Below are positions 47,641 to 55,635 of a stretch of 64,000 nt of DNA, one piece after another. The stretch is from assembly GCA_965204565.1 (NCBI GenBank), contig CBDBEU010000003.1, forward strand, positions 1 to 64,000. Direction: 5' to 3'. The stretch is from CBDBEU01 sp965204565. GTDB lineage: Bacteria > Pseudomonadota > Alphaproteobacteria > Rhizobiales > TMED25. Position 1 is the first letter of the stretch; each line of letters opens with the position of its first letter. The translations under genes were made by a program, and so were the position numbers. The notes below the pieces were generated by a model. That model had not been told where the DNA came from, did not search any database, and saw only the letters and a program-made list of their open reading frames with translations.

Positions 47641-47865
47641 TCTGAGGATGGTTCATTGCCTCCGATGAGGAGGTAACGAGATGTATGATTCCTTCTGGTT
47701 TTCCGATTCTCAGCGGGCCCGGATCGCGCGCTTCTGCCGGCCGCCGCTTCTGCCGATCCTCAACCGTCTGCCGTCTCCGCCACTTGGCAATCGGACGCCC
47801 TGAAAACCCCCTGGCTTTGAGCGTGTTGGCGTGATTCCGTGGGGATATCGGCGACGGAGGGTAGG
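47610..47865. mobile_element. Junction of three IS ends
   Basis: Bases 47614-47720 repeat the start of the IS5 element at 55636-56488: the terminal repeat GGGTCCGGCCCCGATAA, the leader and the first 18 codons (MYDSFWFSDSQRARIAR). Bases 47725-47800 on the minus strand hold an IS481 N-terminal scrap (IAKWRRRQTVEDRQ). Bases 47800-47865 are the leader of the IS5 type seen at 7780-7838. Each piece is cut off abruptly. Confidence 0.8.
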
Positions 47866-48213
47866 ATGGCTGCACAGCGCGGGTTGTTCGATCCGGATGA
47901 GCGCTACGCGGCGTTATCGAAGGCGGGAGATGAGATCGATCTTGGCGGCTGGTATGCGCAATATCGCCTGCCGCATATGGCCCAGATGCCGGGTGCCATG
48001 CGCACCCGCAAGCTATCGTGCATTGCCGGTTGGGCGACCCATTCGGTGCTTTATGAGTTCACCTCGCTCGAGGCGCGGATGAAGAATTTCGAAGAGCCGC
48101 ATGAAGCGCTGGCGCTGGAGGAGGGCGAGTGGACCTCGCGGGTGGTGAAATACACCATTCATGCGCCGGGTTCGCCGACGGTCGGTCAGCGGCTGTGGCC
48201 GCCGGTGGAGTAG
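47866..48213 (+). pseudogene. IS5 start fused in frame to an unknown gene's C-terminus
   Basis: The first 22 codons (MAAQRGLFDPDERYAALSKA) equal the start of the IS5 transposase at 7779. At about 47932 the frame continues into unrelated sequence: EIDLGGWYAQYRLPHMAQMP, SCIAGWATHSVLYEFTSLEA and a natural-looking C-terminus PTVGQRLWPPVE. The second part looks like a conserved protein of about 90 or more residues whose N-terminus was removed. I cannot name it. The fusion could be translated from the IS start. Confidence 0.6.
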
Positions 48214-48245
48214 GACGTCAGTCGCGCACCACAGGCCAGTCGCGC

Positions 48246-48758
48246 GGTCAATTGCCAGCCTCGATCACCAGCTGCAGCGCGGCACGATTATCGGTGCCCA
48301 TGGCGTTTTTGGCCTTAGTGAACAGCCGGTCCAGATCAGGGTCCGCGCGCGCGGATGAAACAGGCAAATTCTGGGGTCAGGCGCACTCCCTGCTCGCGCT
48401 CTGATCGTCTGGCAAGTTCAAGCCGGGCCGGGGTCCTCTCATGCAAGTGCGATCAGTGACATGAGGACATGAGATCCATCTAGCGGTGTCGGACCGGGTC
48501 GTCGACCAGGATCGCCGGATTGAAGTGTCGGGAGACAGGCAGATCAGCGTTTTCTCCCCCGGCAACGGCAGTCTCGATCTACGCCAGATATTCCATCGCT
48601 TTACAGAACAGAAGATTGGGATAGCGCTTGGGAAGCACGATGTATTTCCAAGCGTAGAGCATAGCAGAAAGGCCATAGAGAATCTTGGTTGTGCTGTTTT
48701 CCCGCCAGAATGCTTGACCGAGGTCCCATTCGGTGTCGGCGCAGTTGCCATCAGATAC
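48246..48758 (-). pseudogene. Degraded coding remnant(s), unrecognised
   Basis: The minus strand contains protein-like stretches in shifting frames: FWRENSTTKILYGLSAMLYA, WKYIVLPKRYPNLLFCKAME, then a stop, NADLPVSRHFNPAILVDDPV, and further down RLTPEFACFIRA and ADPDLDRLFTKAKNAMGTDN-RAALQLVIEAGN before a stop at 48246. Stops and shifts interrupt them. They are probably one or two old genes. I do not recognise the families. Confidence 0.45.
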
Positions 48759-49639
48759 TAGGTTTCGTGGACCAAGCTTGACATGAGATTCACATTTCGA
48801 TTCAGGGCTGCCTTTTGGAGGCTGCCTTTTGGAGGCGGCCTTGGGCGAGCGGATTGGTGTAACGGATGAGGAATGGGCGCTGATCGGGCCGCTGTTGGCG
48901 CCACATGAGATTCACATTGGAGCGCGGTCGCGGGTGCCGTCCTGCACAGGACAACCGCCTGTATTTCGAAGGCATGATGTGGATCGCGCGAACCGGAGCG
49001 CAGTGGCGGTCTCTGCCGGATGACTATGGCAAGTGGAACAGCATTTTCCGACGCTACCGAAGATGGGTCACGACCGGCGTGTTCGATGCGATGCTCGAGA
49101 CGCTGGCCGAACCGGCGGGACGCGATGCCACCGCCGACATGATCGATAGCACGGTGGTCCGGGCACATCATTGTGCCGTCGGCATAAAAAGGGGGCTCAG
49201 CAAACAGAGGGGCCTGGCCGGTCGCGCGGCGGCTTTACGACCGGGCTCCATGCGAGGTGCGATGCCAGAGGCCCCCCGCCCGACTTCGTGCTGACACCCG
49301 GCAAGCGCACGATGTGCAGGGCTTTGCACCGCTGTTCCGCATGATGACCGACCGCATTGAGGCGTTCCTCGCAGATCGCGGCTATGATGCCGATGCTATC
49401 CGCCAGGAAATCGCCGCCGCAGGCGTCGAAGCGGTGATCCCTGCAAAGAGCAATCGTCTTGCCCCCATCACGCACGACCGGGCCAAATACAAATGGCGCA
49501 ATCTCGTCGAGCGGTTGTTCAACAAACTCAAGAACTGGCGCAGGGTCGCCACCCGCTACGACGAAACCAAAGAGTCCTACCCTGGCTTCTTCGCCATCGC
49601 ATCAATCAAACTCTGGATACCATTTGTCCACGAAACCTA
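48759..49639 (+). mobile_element. IS5-family element with terminal inverted repeats, transposase broken
   Basis: The ends are inverted repeats: GGTTTCGTGGAC at 48761-48772 and GTCCACGAAACC at 49626-49637, each flanked outside by TA, a likely target duplication. The transposase pieces are VTDEEWALIGPLLAPHE, FEGMMWIARTGAQWRSLPDD, TADMIDSTVVRAHHCAVG, a third frame with FLADRGYDADAIRQEIAAAG, and KWRNLVERLFNKLKNWRRVA. Two frame changes (near 48915 and 49240) and a small internal duplication of CATGAGATTCACATT inactivate it. It forms the left edge of the defence island. Confidence 0.9.
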
Positions 49640-49739
49640 ACGCAAAGACAACGCCTCCGGGGGGCTTCAAAGGGAATATATTGAAAAGTGCTGCAGTTTG
49701 ATGCAAGATGCTGCAGGTTTTCACTCTAGGGGGGATGTC

Positions 49740-49919
49740 TTGAAAACAACAAAAGCAACGAGAGTAACGGTCAACCTGCGAGAAGAAGAATACGCAGAAC
49801 TGGTTAGACTTTCCGAACAACATGATGTTTCAATCTCTCGGATTACCCGCCAAGCCATCACTGAGTTTCTCGAACGGTACGGGAAATGCGAATCAAATCT
49901 TCGCGCTGAATTTCGCTGA
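49740..49919 (+). CDS. Small ribbon-helix-helix (CopG/Arc-type) protein
   Basis: 59 residues: KTTKATRVTVNLREEEYAEL, HDVSISRITRQAITEFLERY. One beta strand followed by two helices is the ribbon-helix-helix fold of small DNA-binding regulators. The TTG at 49740 is the best start because AGGGGGG lies about 7 bases upstream. It precedes the methyltransferase by about 40 bases and probably regulates the operon, as control proteins do in restriction-modification loci, although the fold differs from typical C proteins. AT-rich codon use matches the rest of the island, not the flanks. Confidence 0.75.
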   Translation: MKTTKATRVTVNLREEEYAELVRLSEQHDVSISRITRQAITEFLERYGKCESNLRAEFR

Positions 49920-49959
49920 TACTCCACGCAGTGCGAACGGATAGGAAAGCTTGATACAT

Positions 49960-50053
49960 ATGAAAACCGCCGTCGCTGAAACAACAGAATTTTTCCGAGT
50001 TGACGCATCTTTAAGGCTTGATCCGAAAAAAAGGCAGTCCTTGGACAATATAT
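49960..50053 (+). other. Out-of-frame true start of the methyltransferase with an A7 tract
   Basis: ATG at 49960 opens MKTAVAETTEFFRVDASLRL-DPKK, which then reads to a stop at 50051-50053. Adding one base in the A7 run at 50026-50032 would give KKKAVLGQYMTPAPIGYF, the expected methyltransferase start with its conserved GQYMTP motif. The downstream frame by itself has a stop at 50019 and no good start before 50052. The tract is a candidate switch, a mutation or a sequencing error. Confidence 0.7.
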
Positions 50054-51944
50054 GACCCCCGCTCCGATTGGTTATTTCATGTCTAGTCTGTTTTGTGATG
50101 CAAGCGGCGAGGTTCGATTGCTGGATGCAGGGGCGGGCGTTGGTTCATTGACTGCCGCTTTTGTCGAAATGCTCTGCAGGCGGTCAAAAAAACCACAATC
50201 GGCTTCGCTCGTTTGTTACGAGATCGAGTCTATGTCGCTCGATTATTTATCGAGCAGTTTGGCCGAGGCAGAGGCGCAATGCGCAGGCGCGGAGATTGCG
50301 GCAAGCAGCGAAATACGAACAGACGATTTTATTCTCAGTCATTCGGACGAATATCAGGCAGATATTTTTCATGGGCAGAAAGCCACGAAAGACGGGTTTA
50401 CCCACGTCATTATGAATCCGCCCTACAAGAAAATTAACGCGGGTTCGGGGCATCGGGCAGCCTTACGAAAAGCCGGAATTGAAACATCGAATCTGTATAC
50501 AGGATTCATGTTCCTTGCGGCGGAGCGTTTGCAGGATGGCGGAGAGATGGTGGCAATCGTGCCTCGATCATTCTGCAATGGGCCATATTTCAAGCCCTTC
50601 AGAGAGCAATTCTTCTCAATGATGGGGCTACGGCATATTCATATTTTTGAGAAACGAAACCATGCTTTTAAGAGTGATGAAGTCCTGCAGGAAAACATCA
50701 TCATTCATGCCGTGAGGGGCGCGAAGCCTGAAAATGTGCGAATTACGACTAGCAGGGGTGGCCATTTCCATTTTGACCCCAGTTCGCAGGAATACACGGC
50801 GGAAGATATGACACAGCGCGTTGTTACTTACGCGACTGTGGTTAATCCCAACGACCCCGATATGTTTGTTCACATTGCCGCCAATGATCTTGAGCAGGGC
50901 ATTGTTGATCGAATGGCGGGCTTCACCACGACCCTTGCCGATCTTGGTTTAGAGCTATCGACGGGGCCAGTAGTCGATTTTCGGCTTAAGGATGATTTAC
51001 GCATCGAACCGAACAAGCACACAGCCCCGCTTTTGTATGCGGCGCACTTTAAAGGCGGCATACTCGAATGGCCTAAAGCCATGAAGAAGCCAAACGCCAT
51101 TGAAGTAAACGATAACACACGAAAATGGCTGTGGGAGAACAAAGGCCATTTCGTAGTCACAAAACGTTTTACCTCGAAAGAGGAAGCGCGGCGTGTAGTG
51201 GCTTCGGTGTATTCATCTAGCCTGCAGGGCGAGCTGGTTGGTTTCGAAAATCATTTGAATGTCTATCATGTCAATCAGCGAGGATTTTCCAAATCGCTTG
51301 CTGCAGGCTTAAGTGTGTATCTGAACAGCAGTCTTGTTGATCGGTTTTTCCGACAGTTCAACGGACATACACAGGTAAATGTTAGCGATTTACGATCACT
51401 GAACTATCCAGACAGGGAAACGCTTGAGCGCATAGGAAAATTGAGCCGTGGCGCAACACTCTCCCAGCAGGAGACCGATAATCTAATAGAGGGGGAATTA
51501 GCACACATGGCAGATGATGAAAATCCACTAATGGTGCAACGGCGAATCGAGGAAGCGCTAGAAATTGTCCGTGCTTTGGGTATGCCGCGCGGCCAGCAAA
51601 ACGAAAGATCGGCCCTAACTTTGTTGGCAATTCTCGACCTTAAGCCGTCCGGTAGCTGGGACAGCTTGGAAAAGCCGCTCATGGGGATAACCCCGATCAT
51701 GGATTATTGCCGTGAGCATTATGGACGGGAGTACGCTCCGAATACACGCGAGACTTTTCGCCGCCAGACAATGCACCAGTTCGTTGAGGCCGGAATTGCA
51801 CTCTACAATCCCGACCAACCAGACCGCCCCGTGAACAGTCCGAAGGCTTGTTATCAGATAAGCCAAGAGGCATTTGAGGTGATTCAAACCTTTGGCACGG
51901 ATACATGGGAAGCGACGTTAGCTGAATACTTGGAAGGGCAGTAA
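50052..51944 (+). CDS. Eco57I-type N6-adenine DNA methyltransferase fused to BsuBI/PstI endonuclease N-domain
   Basis: 630 residues from ATG 50052. SAM-binding motif: VRLLDAGAGVGSLTAAF. Catalytic motif NPPY at residues 122-125 (THVIMNPPYKKIN). Then come FLAAERLQDGGEMVAIVPRS and a target-recognition half with GFSKSLAAGLSVYLNSSLVD and FNGHTQVNVSDLRSLNYP. From about residue 500 on (RIEEALEIVRALGMPRGQQN, YAPNTRETFRRQTMHQFVEA, PDRPVNSPKACYQIS) it is the HTH domain that normally starts a BsuBI/PstI endonuclease. The conserved GQY before MTP is out of frame upstream. The next gene continues in the same frame after the stop at 51942-51944. AT-rich. Confidence 0.9.
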   Translation: MTPAPIGYFMSSLFCDASGEVRLLDAGAGVGSLTAAFVEMLCRRSKKPQSASLVCYEIESMSLDYLSSSLAEAEAQCAGAEIAASSEIRTDDFILSHSDEYQADIFHGQKATKDGFTHVIMNPPYKKINAGSGHRAALRKAGIETSNLYTGFMFLAAERLQDGGEMVAIVPRSFCNGPYFKPFREQFFSMMGLRHIHIFEKRNHAFKSDEVLQENIIIHAVRGAKPENVRITTSRGGHFHFDPSSQEYTAEDMTQRVVTYATVVNPNDPDMFVHIAANDLEQGIVDRMAGFTTTLADLGLELSTGPVVDFRLKDDLRIEPNKHTAPLLYAAHFKGGILEWPKAMKKPNAIEVNDNTRKWLWENKGHFVVTKRFTSKEEARRVVASVYSSSLQGELVGFENHLNVYHVNQRGFSKSLAAGLSVYLNSSLVDRFFRQFNGHTQVNVSDLRSLNYPDRETLERIGKLSRGATLSQQETDNLIEGELAHMADDENPLMVQRRIEEALEIVRALGMPRGQQNERSALTLLAILDLKPSGSWDSLEKPLMGITPIMDYCREHYGREYAPNTRETFRRQTMHQFVEAGIALYNPDQPDRPVNSPKACYQISQEAFEVIQTFGTDTWEATLAEYLEGQ

Positions 51945-51977
51945 ACACTCGCTGAAAAATGGGCGAAGCATCGTGAA

Positions 51978-52478
51978 ATGCAAATGATTCCGGTGCGGTT
52001 ATCGGAAGGACAAGAGATAAACTTAACGCCCGGTGCTCATAGCGAACTGATTAAGCAAATCATTACGGAATTTGCACCACGGTTCGCGCCTAATTCGGAA
52101 TTAATCTATGTCGGAGATACAGGCTCTAAGATTGGATGCTTCGAGGAAAAGCGGCTTGCGGCTCTTGGCGTGACCGTCGATAAACACGGCAAGATGCCGG
52201 ACGTAGTTCTTTATTTTGTCGTGAAAGATTGGCTCTTGCTTGTTGAGTCTGTCACCAATCATGGTCCTGTCGATGCGAAACGGCATAACGAGCTAGCCGA
52301 CTTGTTCGCAGGCTCGAAAGCCAGACTGGTTTATGTAACCGCTTTTCCAGATCGAGCGATCGTGGGGCGATATCTAAGCGAGATTTCTTGGGAAACCGAA
52401 GTTTGGTGTGCAGATGCACCGAGCCACCTAATTCATTTCAATGGGGAACGGTTTCTAGGCCCGTATGAGAGGGAATAG
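51978..52478 (+). CDS. BsuBI/PstI-family type II restriction endonuclease, catalytic domain
   Basis: 166 residues matching the catalytic domain of the BsuBI/PstI family: LTPGAHSELIKQIITEFAPR, LIYVGDTGSKIGCF, the nuclease core HGKMPDVVLYFVVKDWLLLV-ESVTNHGPVDAKRHNEL and a C-terminal RYLSEISWETEVWCADAPSH. Family members are about 300 residues; the missing N-domain is at the end of the upstream gene, and the frame is the same. The linker LAEKWAKHRE directly after the TAA stop is what one expects inside the intact protein. The ATG at 51978 lacks a strong ribosome site. It may be a split enzyme or a nonsense mutant. Confidence 0.88.
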   Translation: MQMIPVRLSEGQEINLTPGAHSELIKQIITEFAPRFAPNSELIYVGDTGSKIGCFEEKRLAALGVTVDKHGKMPDVVLYFVVKDWLLLVESVTNHGPVDAKRHNELADLFAGSKARLVYVTAFPDRAIVGRYLSEISWETEVWCADAPSHLIHFNGERFLGPYERE

Positions 52479-52480
52479 CG

Positions 52481-52900
52481 ATGGCGGATGAACGAAAGCA
52501 CAAGCACCTCGAATTGATTCAAGGCGTAATTAATCGTCTTTCGACGAATTCGTTTATCTTGAAGGGTTGGAGTGTCGTTCTCGTTTCTGCTTTTTTTGCA
52601 CTTTCGGCACAGGATGGCCGACCAGTCTTTGTTTTTCTTGCTTGTATCCCAGCAATTGTATTATGGGTTTTGGACGGATTTTTTATATGGCAGGAGCAAC
52701 TTTATCGAAAACTCTATGACCATGTTCGGGTTTTAAAAGACGAGGACGTTGACTTTTCGATGAATACAACGCCTTTCAAATCAGGCAATGCGTCCACGTG
52801 GCTCAGCGCAACACTATCGAAAACATTAATACAGTTGCACGGCGTTCTGATTCTTTCTATTATCGTCGTTGTTGTTTTAACAATCACCACACAGGTGTAA
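52481..52900 (+). CDS. Small three-helix membrane protein of the TIR module
   Basis: 139 residues, start 3 bases after the endonuclease stop. A hydrophilic N-terminus (MADERKHKHLELIQGVINRL) is followed by two close membrane helices (about residues 27-46 WSVVLVSAFFALSA and 48-68 VFVFLACIPAIVLWVLDGFF), a charged cytosolic loop of about 45 residues (WQEQLYRKLYDHVRVLKDED) and a C-terminal helix (115-137 LHGVLILSIIVVVVLTITTQ). No nuclease, macro, SLOG or other sensor domain is visible. Next to a ThsB-like TIR protein it is a candidate pore-forming effector or membrane anchor, possibly distantly like SLATT proteins. The function is inferred from context only. Confidence 0.8.
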   Translation: MADERKHKHLELIQGVINRLSTNSFILKGWSVVLVSAFFALSAQDGRPVFVFLACIPAIVLWVLDGFFIWQEQLYRKLYDHVRVLKDEDVDFSMNTTPFKSGNASTWLSATLSKTLIQLHGVLILSIIVVVVLTITTQV

Positions 52901-52905
52901 CAGCA

Positions 52906-53406
52906 ATGCCAAAGCATAGAGCGTTTTATAGTTTTCACTACACACCGGATAATTGGCGGGCTTCAATAGTACGTAATATCGGAGCGATAGAGGGCAACAA
53001 GCCCGTACCAGATAACGACTGGGAAACCGTGAAGAAGGGCGGGGATACTGCTATCAAGGAATGGATTGCCGACCAGATGAAAGGCCGCTCCTGTACGGTC
53101 GTACTCGTTGGTACAGACACGGCAGGGCGTAAATGGATTAAGCACGAAATCATTAAGTCGTGGGATGACCACATGGGGGTTGTCGGCATCCACATTTACG
53201 GCCTAAAAAACTCTGATGGCGAGACGTCTGCAAAAGGCAAGAATCCATTTGATTCGATTGACTATGGCAATACGGGGGAAAAACTATCTTCTATCGTGAA
53301 ATGTTATGACCCTTCTGGATTGAATAGCCAAGAACGATATGACTGGATAAAACAGCATTTGGCGAACGCCGTTGCCGAGGCCAACAAAATCCGCGAGGAC
53401 AATTAA
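52906..53406 (+). CDS. ThsB-like TIR-domain protein (Thoeris-type, formerly DUF1863)
   Basis: 166 residues from ATG 52906, 5 bases after the previous stop. It shows the ThsB pattern: strand A RAFYSFHYTPDNWRASIVRN-IGAI, a middle NDWETVKKGGDTAIKEWIAD, SCTVVLVGTDTAGRKWIKHE-IIKSWDDH, and GVVGIHIYGLKNSDG...KGKNPFD. In Thoeris, ThsB proteins sense phage and convert NAD into a cyclic-ADP-ribose-type signal that activates ThsA. Here no ThsA (SIR2-SLOG) or macro-domain protein is present; the partner is the small membrane protein. Last gene of the tightly packed island operon. Confidence 0.88.
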   Translation: MPKHRAFYSFHYTPDNWRASIVRNIGAIEGNKPVPDNDWETVKKGGDTAIKEWIADQMKGRSCTVVLVGTDTAGRKWIKHEIIKSWDDHMGVVGIHIYGLKNSDGETSAKGKNPFDSIDYGNTGEKLSSIVKCYDPSGLNSQERYDWIKQHLANAVAEANKIREDN

Positions 53407-53652
53407 TTTTCTCTTAAACCCATTCGCGTACTGTGGTTTCGAGAAAAACAACAATAAAACAAATCAATGTGGCGACAGGCTAGGCAAGGACGACTGTTGT
53501 CTTAGCCCCCGAGGTTGTCGTGGACACCTGGCCACCCTGAAGGCCCCTGATCTTCTGCTTGGAATCGGGTGACGAGAGCGCATTTACGGCCGCGATGCGG
53601 GTCGGCCCTTTGCCTGGGTTGTGGTTCGGGATCTGGTCTCGCCGGGGCCGGG

Positions 53653-53985
53653 CTATGCCACGGCGCCTTTGCGCTCCCGGAACAGGAGCCGTTTCATGTT
53701 GAATGCGATGTTGGCCATGCCGATCCTGGCCCTCGCCCGGTCGATGCCGATGGTGCGGAGGAAGAGCCCATTCGTGCCTTCATACCGGCGAAGGGATGTT
53801 CGATCGCGGATCGGACCTTCGACCGTGCGGCATTGGCCCTCTCGTGATGCACGGGCATCGGCTTGCCGGGCGGGCGACGGAAATGGACCTTCGAGGTCAG
53901 CCCGGCCCGGGCGATTTTCTTCTCGTTGTTCTGCGACCGATACGCCGTGTCCGCCCAGACAGTCGAGCCGGTGTCCGCCTGATCC
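53653..53985 (-). mobile_element. IS5-family transposase C-terminal fragment
   Basis: In two frames the minus strand encodes WADTAYRSQNNEKKIARAGL, TSKVHFRRPPGKPMPVHHER, then VRSAIEHPFAGMKARMG and, after a shift near 53770, LFLRTIGIDRARARIGMANI-AFNMKRLLF. This is the C-terminal end of an IS5-type transposase, with the catalytic Glu region HPFAG. It may be the missing half of the type found at 7138-7779. It is joined directly to the end of the ketopantoate reductase-like remnant. Confidence 0.82.
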
Positions 53986-54872
53986 AGTCCTGCAATACCG
54001 TGGTCTTGGTCTGCGGCAGCACGAAGCCCGCAAGCAGTACGTCGAGTAGGGTCTGCGGCAGCACGAAGCCCGCAAGCAGTACGTCGAGTAGGGTTTCCAC
54101 CACCCGGTTGGACTGGCGCATGTCTTCCGGCGAAAGACCAAAGATCGGCAAGACGGCATGACCGCGGGCTGCGCCGGCATCAAGTGCTTCCTGGCCCGAT
54201 CGCAACATCATCTCGCGCATGCCCGGAAGCTCTGCGGCTTCCTGCATCGGCAAGCCGAGGAGGGCGGTTGAGACCAGTGTCGTGGTGTTTGCTCACCAGC
54301 TTCATCCACTTGGTCGCCTCGATATCTTCGACTATCTCGACCGTGCCGGAATGGGAAAGAAGTTCGGAAATCTCCGTTTCACGGCCTTTAGCGGTCTGAT
54401 CGATCGCGCCCACCGCAAACCATGAGCGTGACGGTGGCGAGTGACGCATGACCACACCCGGATCAAACATCATTGAGGAGATCTCGATCACGCAGCCCAT
54501 GGTGCGCTGGGCCCCGACGACGTCCGCGATGGTGTGGGTGGTCATGCCGTTCTGGACCCCTGCGACAAGCCCGTCCTGCTTGAGATGAGGTGCAATCAGA
54601 TGGCACGCCCACCGCGTGTCACAGGCCTTGAAAAGCAGGAGGATGATGTCGAAGGGTTCTTTGAAGGTTTCGATGTCGCAAAGGTGGTGCGCCCGCACGG
54701 ATATCTCGAGCGTTTCCTCCGGCATCTCGATGCGCACACCTTGCTCACACATCGCTTCGACATGGGCAGACCATTGATCGATGAGTACGACATCATGGCC
54801 GGCCCTGGTCAGGTCCGCGCCGATCGAAGCGCCGTTAGCGTCGCTGCCAAGGACGGCAATCCTGTCCGACAT
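53986..54872 (-). pseudogene. Ketopantoate reductase (PanE/ApbA)-like gene, frameshifted and 3'-cut
   Basis: It starts MSDRIAVLGSDANGASIGAD, a Rossmann NADPH-binding motif, with PFDIILLLFKACDTRWACHL, GLVAGVQNGMTTHTIADVVG and ATKWMKLVSK (catalytic Lys region). A one-base shift near 54290 moves the rest to LPMQEAAELPGMREMMLRSG, GHAVLPIFGLSPEDM and KTTVLQDWI. There the sequence meets IS5 DNA, so the last residues are lost. It also contains a 42-bp tandem duplication. Intact relatives are 2-dehydropantoate 2-reductase family members, many not truly PanE. Confidence 0.85.
54009..54092 (-). repeat. Two tandem 42-bp units inside the PanE-like remnant
   Basis: The 42-base unit at 54009-54050 is repeated exactly at 54051-54092. 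It encodes LLDVLLAGFVLPQT twice. Relatives have a single copy, so this is a recent in-frame duplication in a gene already disrupted elsewhere. Confidence 0.95.
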
Positions 54873-55118
54873 GGGCCAGCCACCTCCTCCGCCTCTGCAT
54901 GGAACTTGAGCGCAACTCTGCCGTCAGCGCCCCTTCGCTACCACGCCTAGCGCGGTGTGCCGTGACAGATTATCAGGGAACGATTGAGAGCCGCACTGTA
55001 GCGGCCCACTGCGTGATCAGTCCTGTGGGATCATGGCCTTCGGGTCGCGTGACAGCTATCCGGCCATTGCCTCCGGAACATGGCCCGGATCAATCTGCAC
55101 TGCAGCGTGCTGCGGGGG

Positions 55119-55409
55119 TCAGCGTCTTCCAAGCGGCTCCTTGCCGAACGATCCAGCGGCGAACATAAGCACGGCACCACCAATCATGCCTCCGATGATT
55201 GCGGTTGCCAATGTCGCGAACTCCGCATCGCTGCCAGTAGTGAACCAGCCCGCGACTGTGCCCGACAATTGCCCCAGCACGAGGCCGCCAAACATGCCAA
55301 CGCCGAGTTTAATCCATATTCCTTCATCAAGTCTGGGAAGAATTTTGCAGATCAATAAAGCAGCACCCGCACCGCATGCAAACTGTAGTAATAGCGGAAT
55401 AATTTCCAT
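55119..55409 (-). CDS. Small membrane protein with glycine-zipper-like helices
   Basis: 96 residues from ATG 55409, preceded by AGGAGATATTCG (strong ribosome site). Three membrane helices: IIPLLLQFACGAGAALLICK, WIKLGVGMFGGLVLGQLSGT-VAGWF and TLATAIIGGMIGGAVLMFAA. The Gly-rich helices recall YeaQ/YmgE/GlsB-type small proteins, but the match is not certain. Intact, isolated between the PanE-like remnant and an IS5 element. Confidence 0.7.
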   Translation of the reverse strand: MEIIPLLLQFACGAGAALLICKILPRLDEGIWIKLGVGMFGGLVLGQLSGTVAGWFTTGSDAEFATLATAIIGGMIGGAVLMFAAGSFGKEPLGRR

Positions 55410-55635
55410 CGAATATCTCCTTGGAGCGCACAAATTCATCAGGCGCGCGAACACAGCACGCCTGCATCCGATTTCTGCTCTTTCTCAGGAGAGCCGGTAG
55501 GGGTCATACCCGGTCGGGTGCAAAAGCCAGATGCGGGTTTTGGGGCTGGACCATGGTCGGAGTCAAGCCCGCCTGATCCCGCGGTATCGATACTGTGTCG
55601 TGTCGCAGGTGCAGCCGTTTTTCGGCCAGGAACTA

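Noticed and set aside
48486..48761. Plus-strand frame of 91 codons
   Set aside because: The minus strand here carries more protein-like remnants, and this frame has no start signal or family features.
55119..55409. Small membrane protein as a phage holin
   Set aside because: No phage genes nearby, and the glycine-rich three-helix pattern fits ordinary small inner-membrane proteins better.
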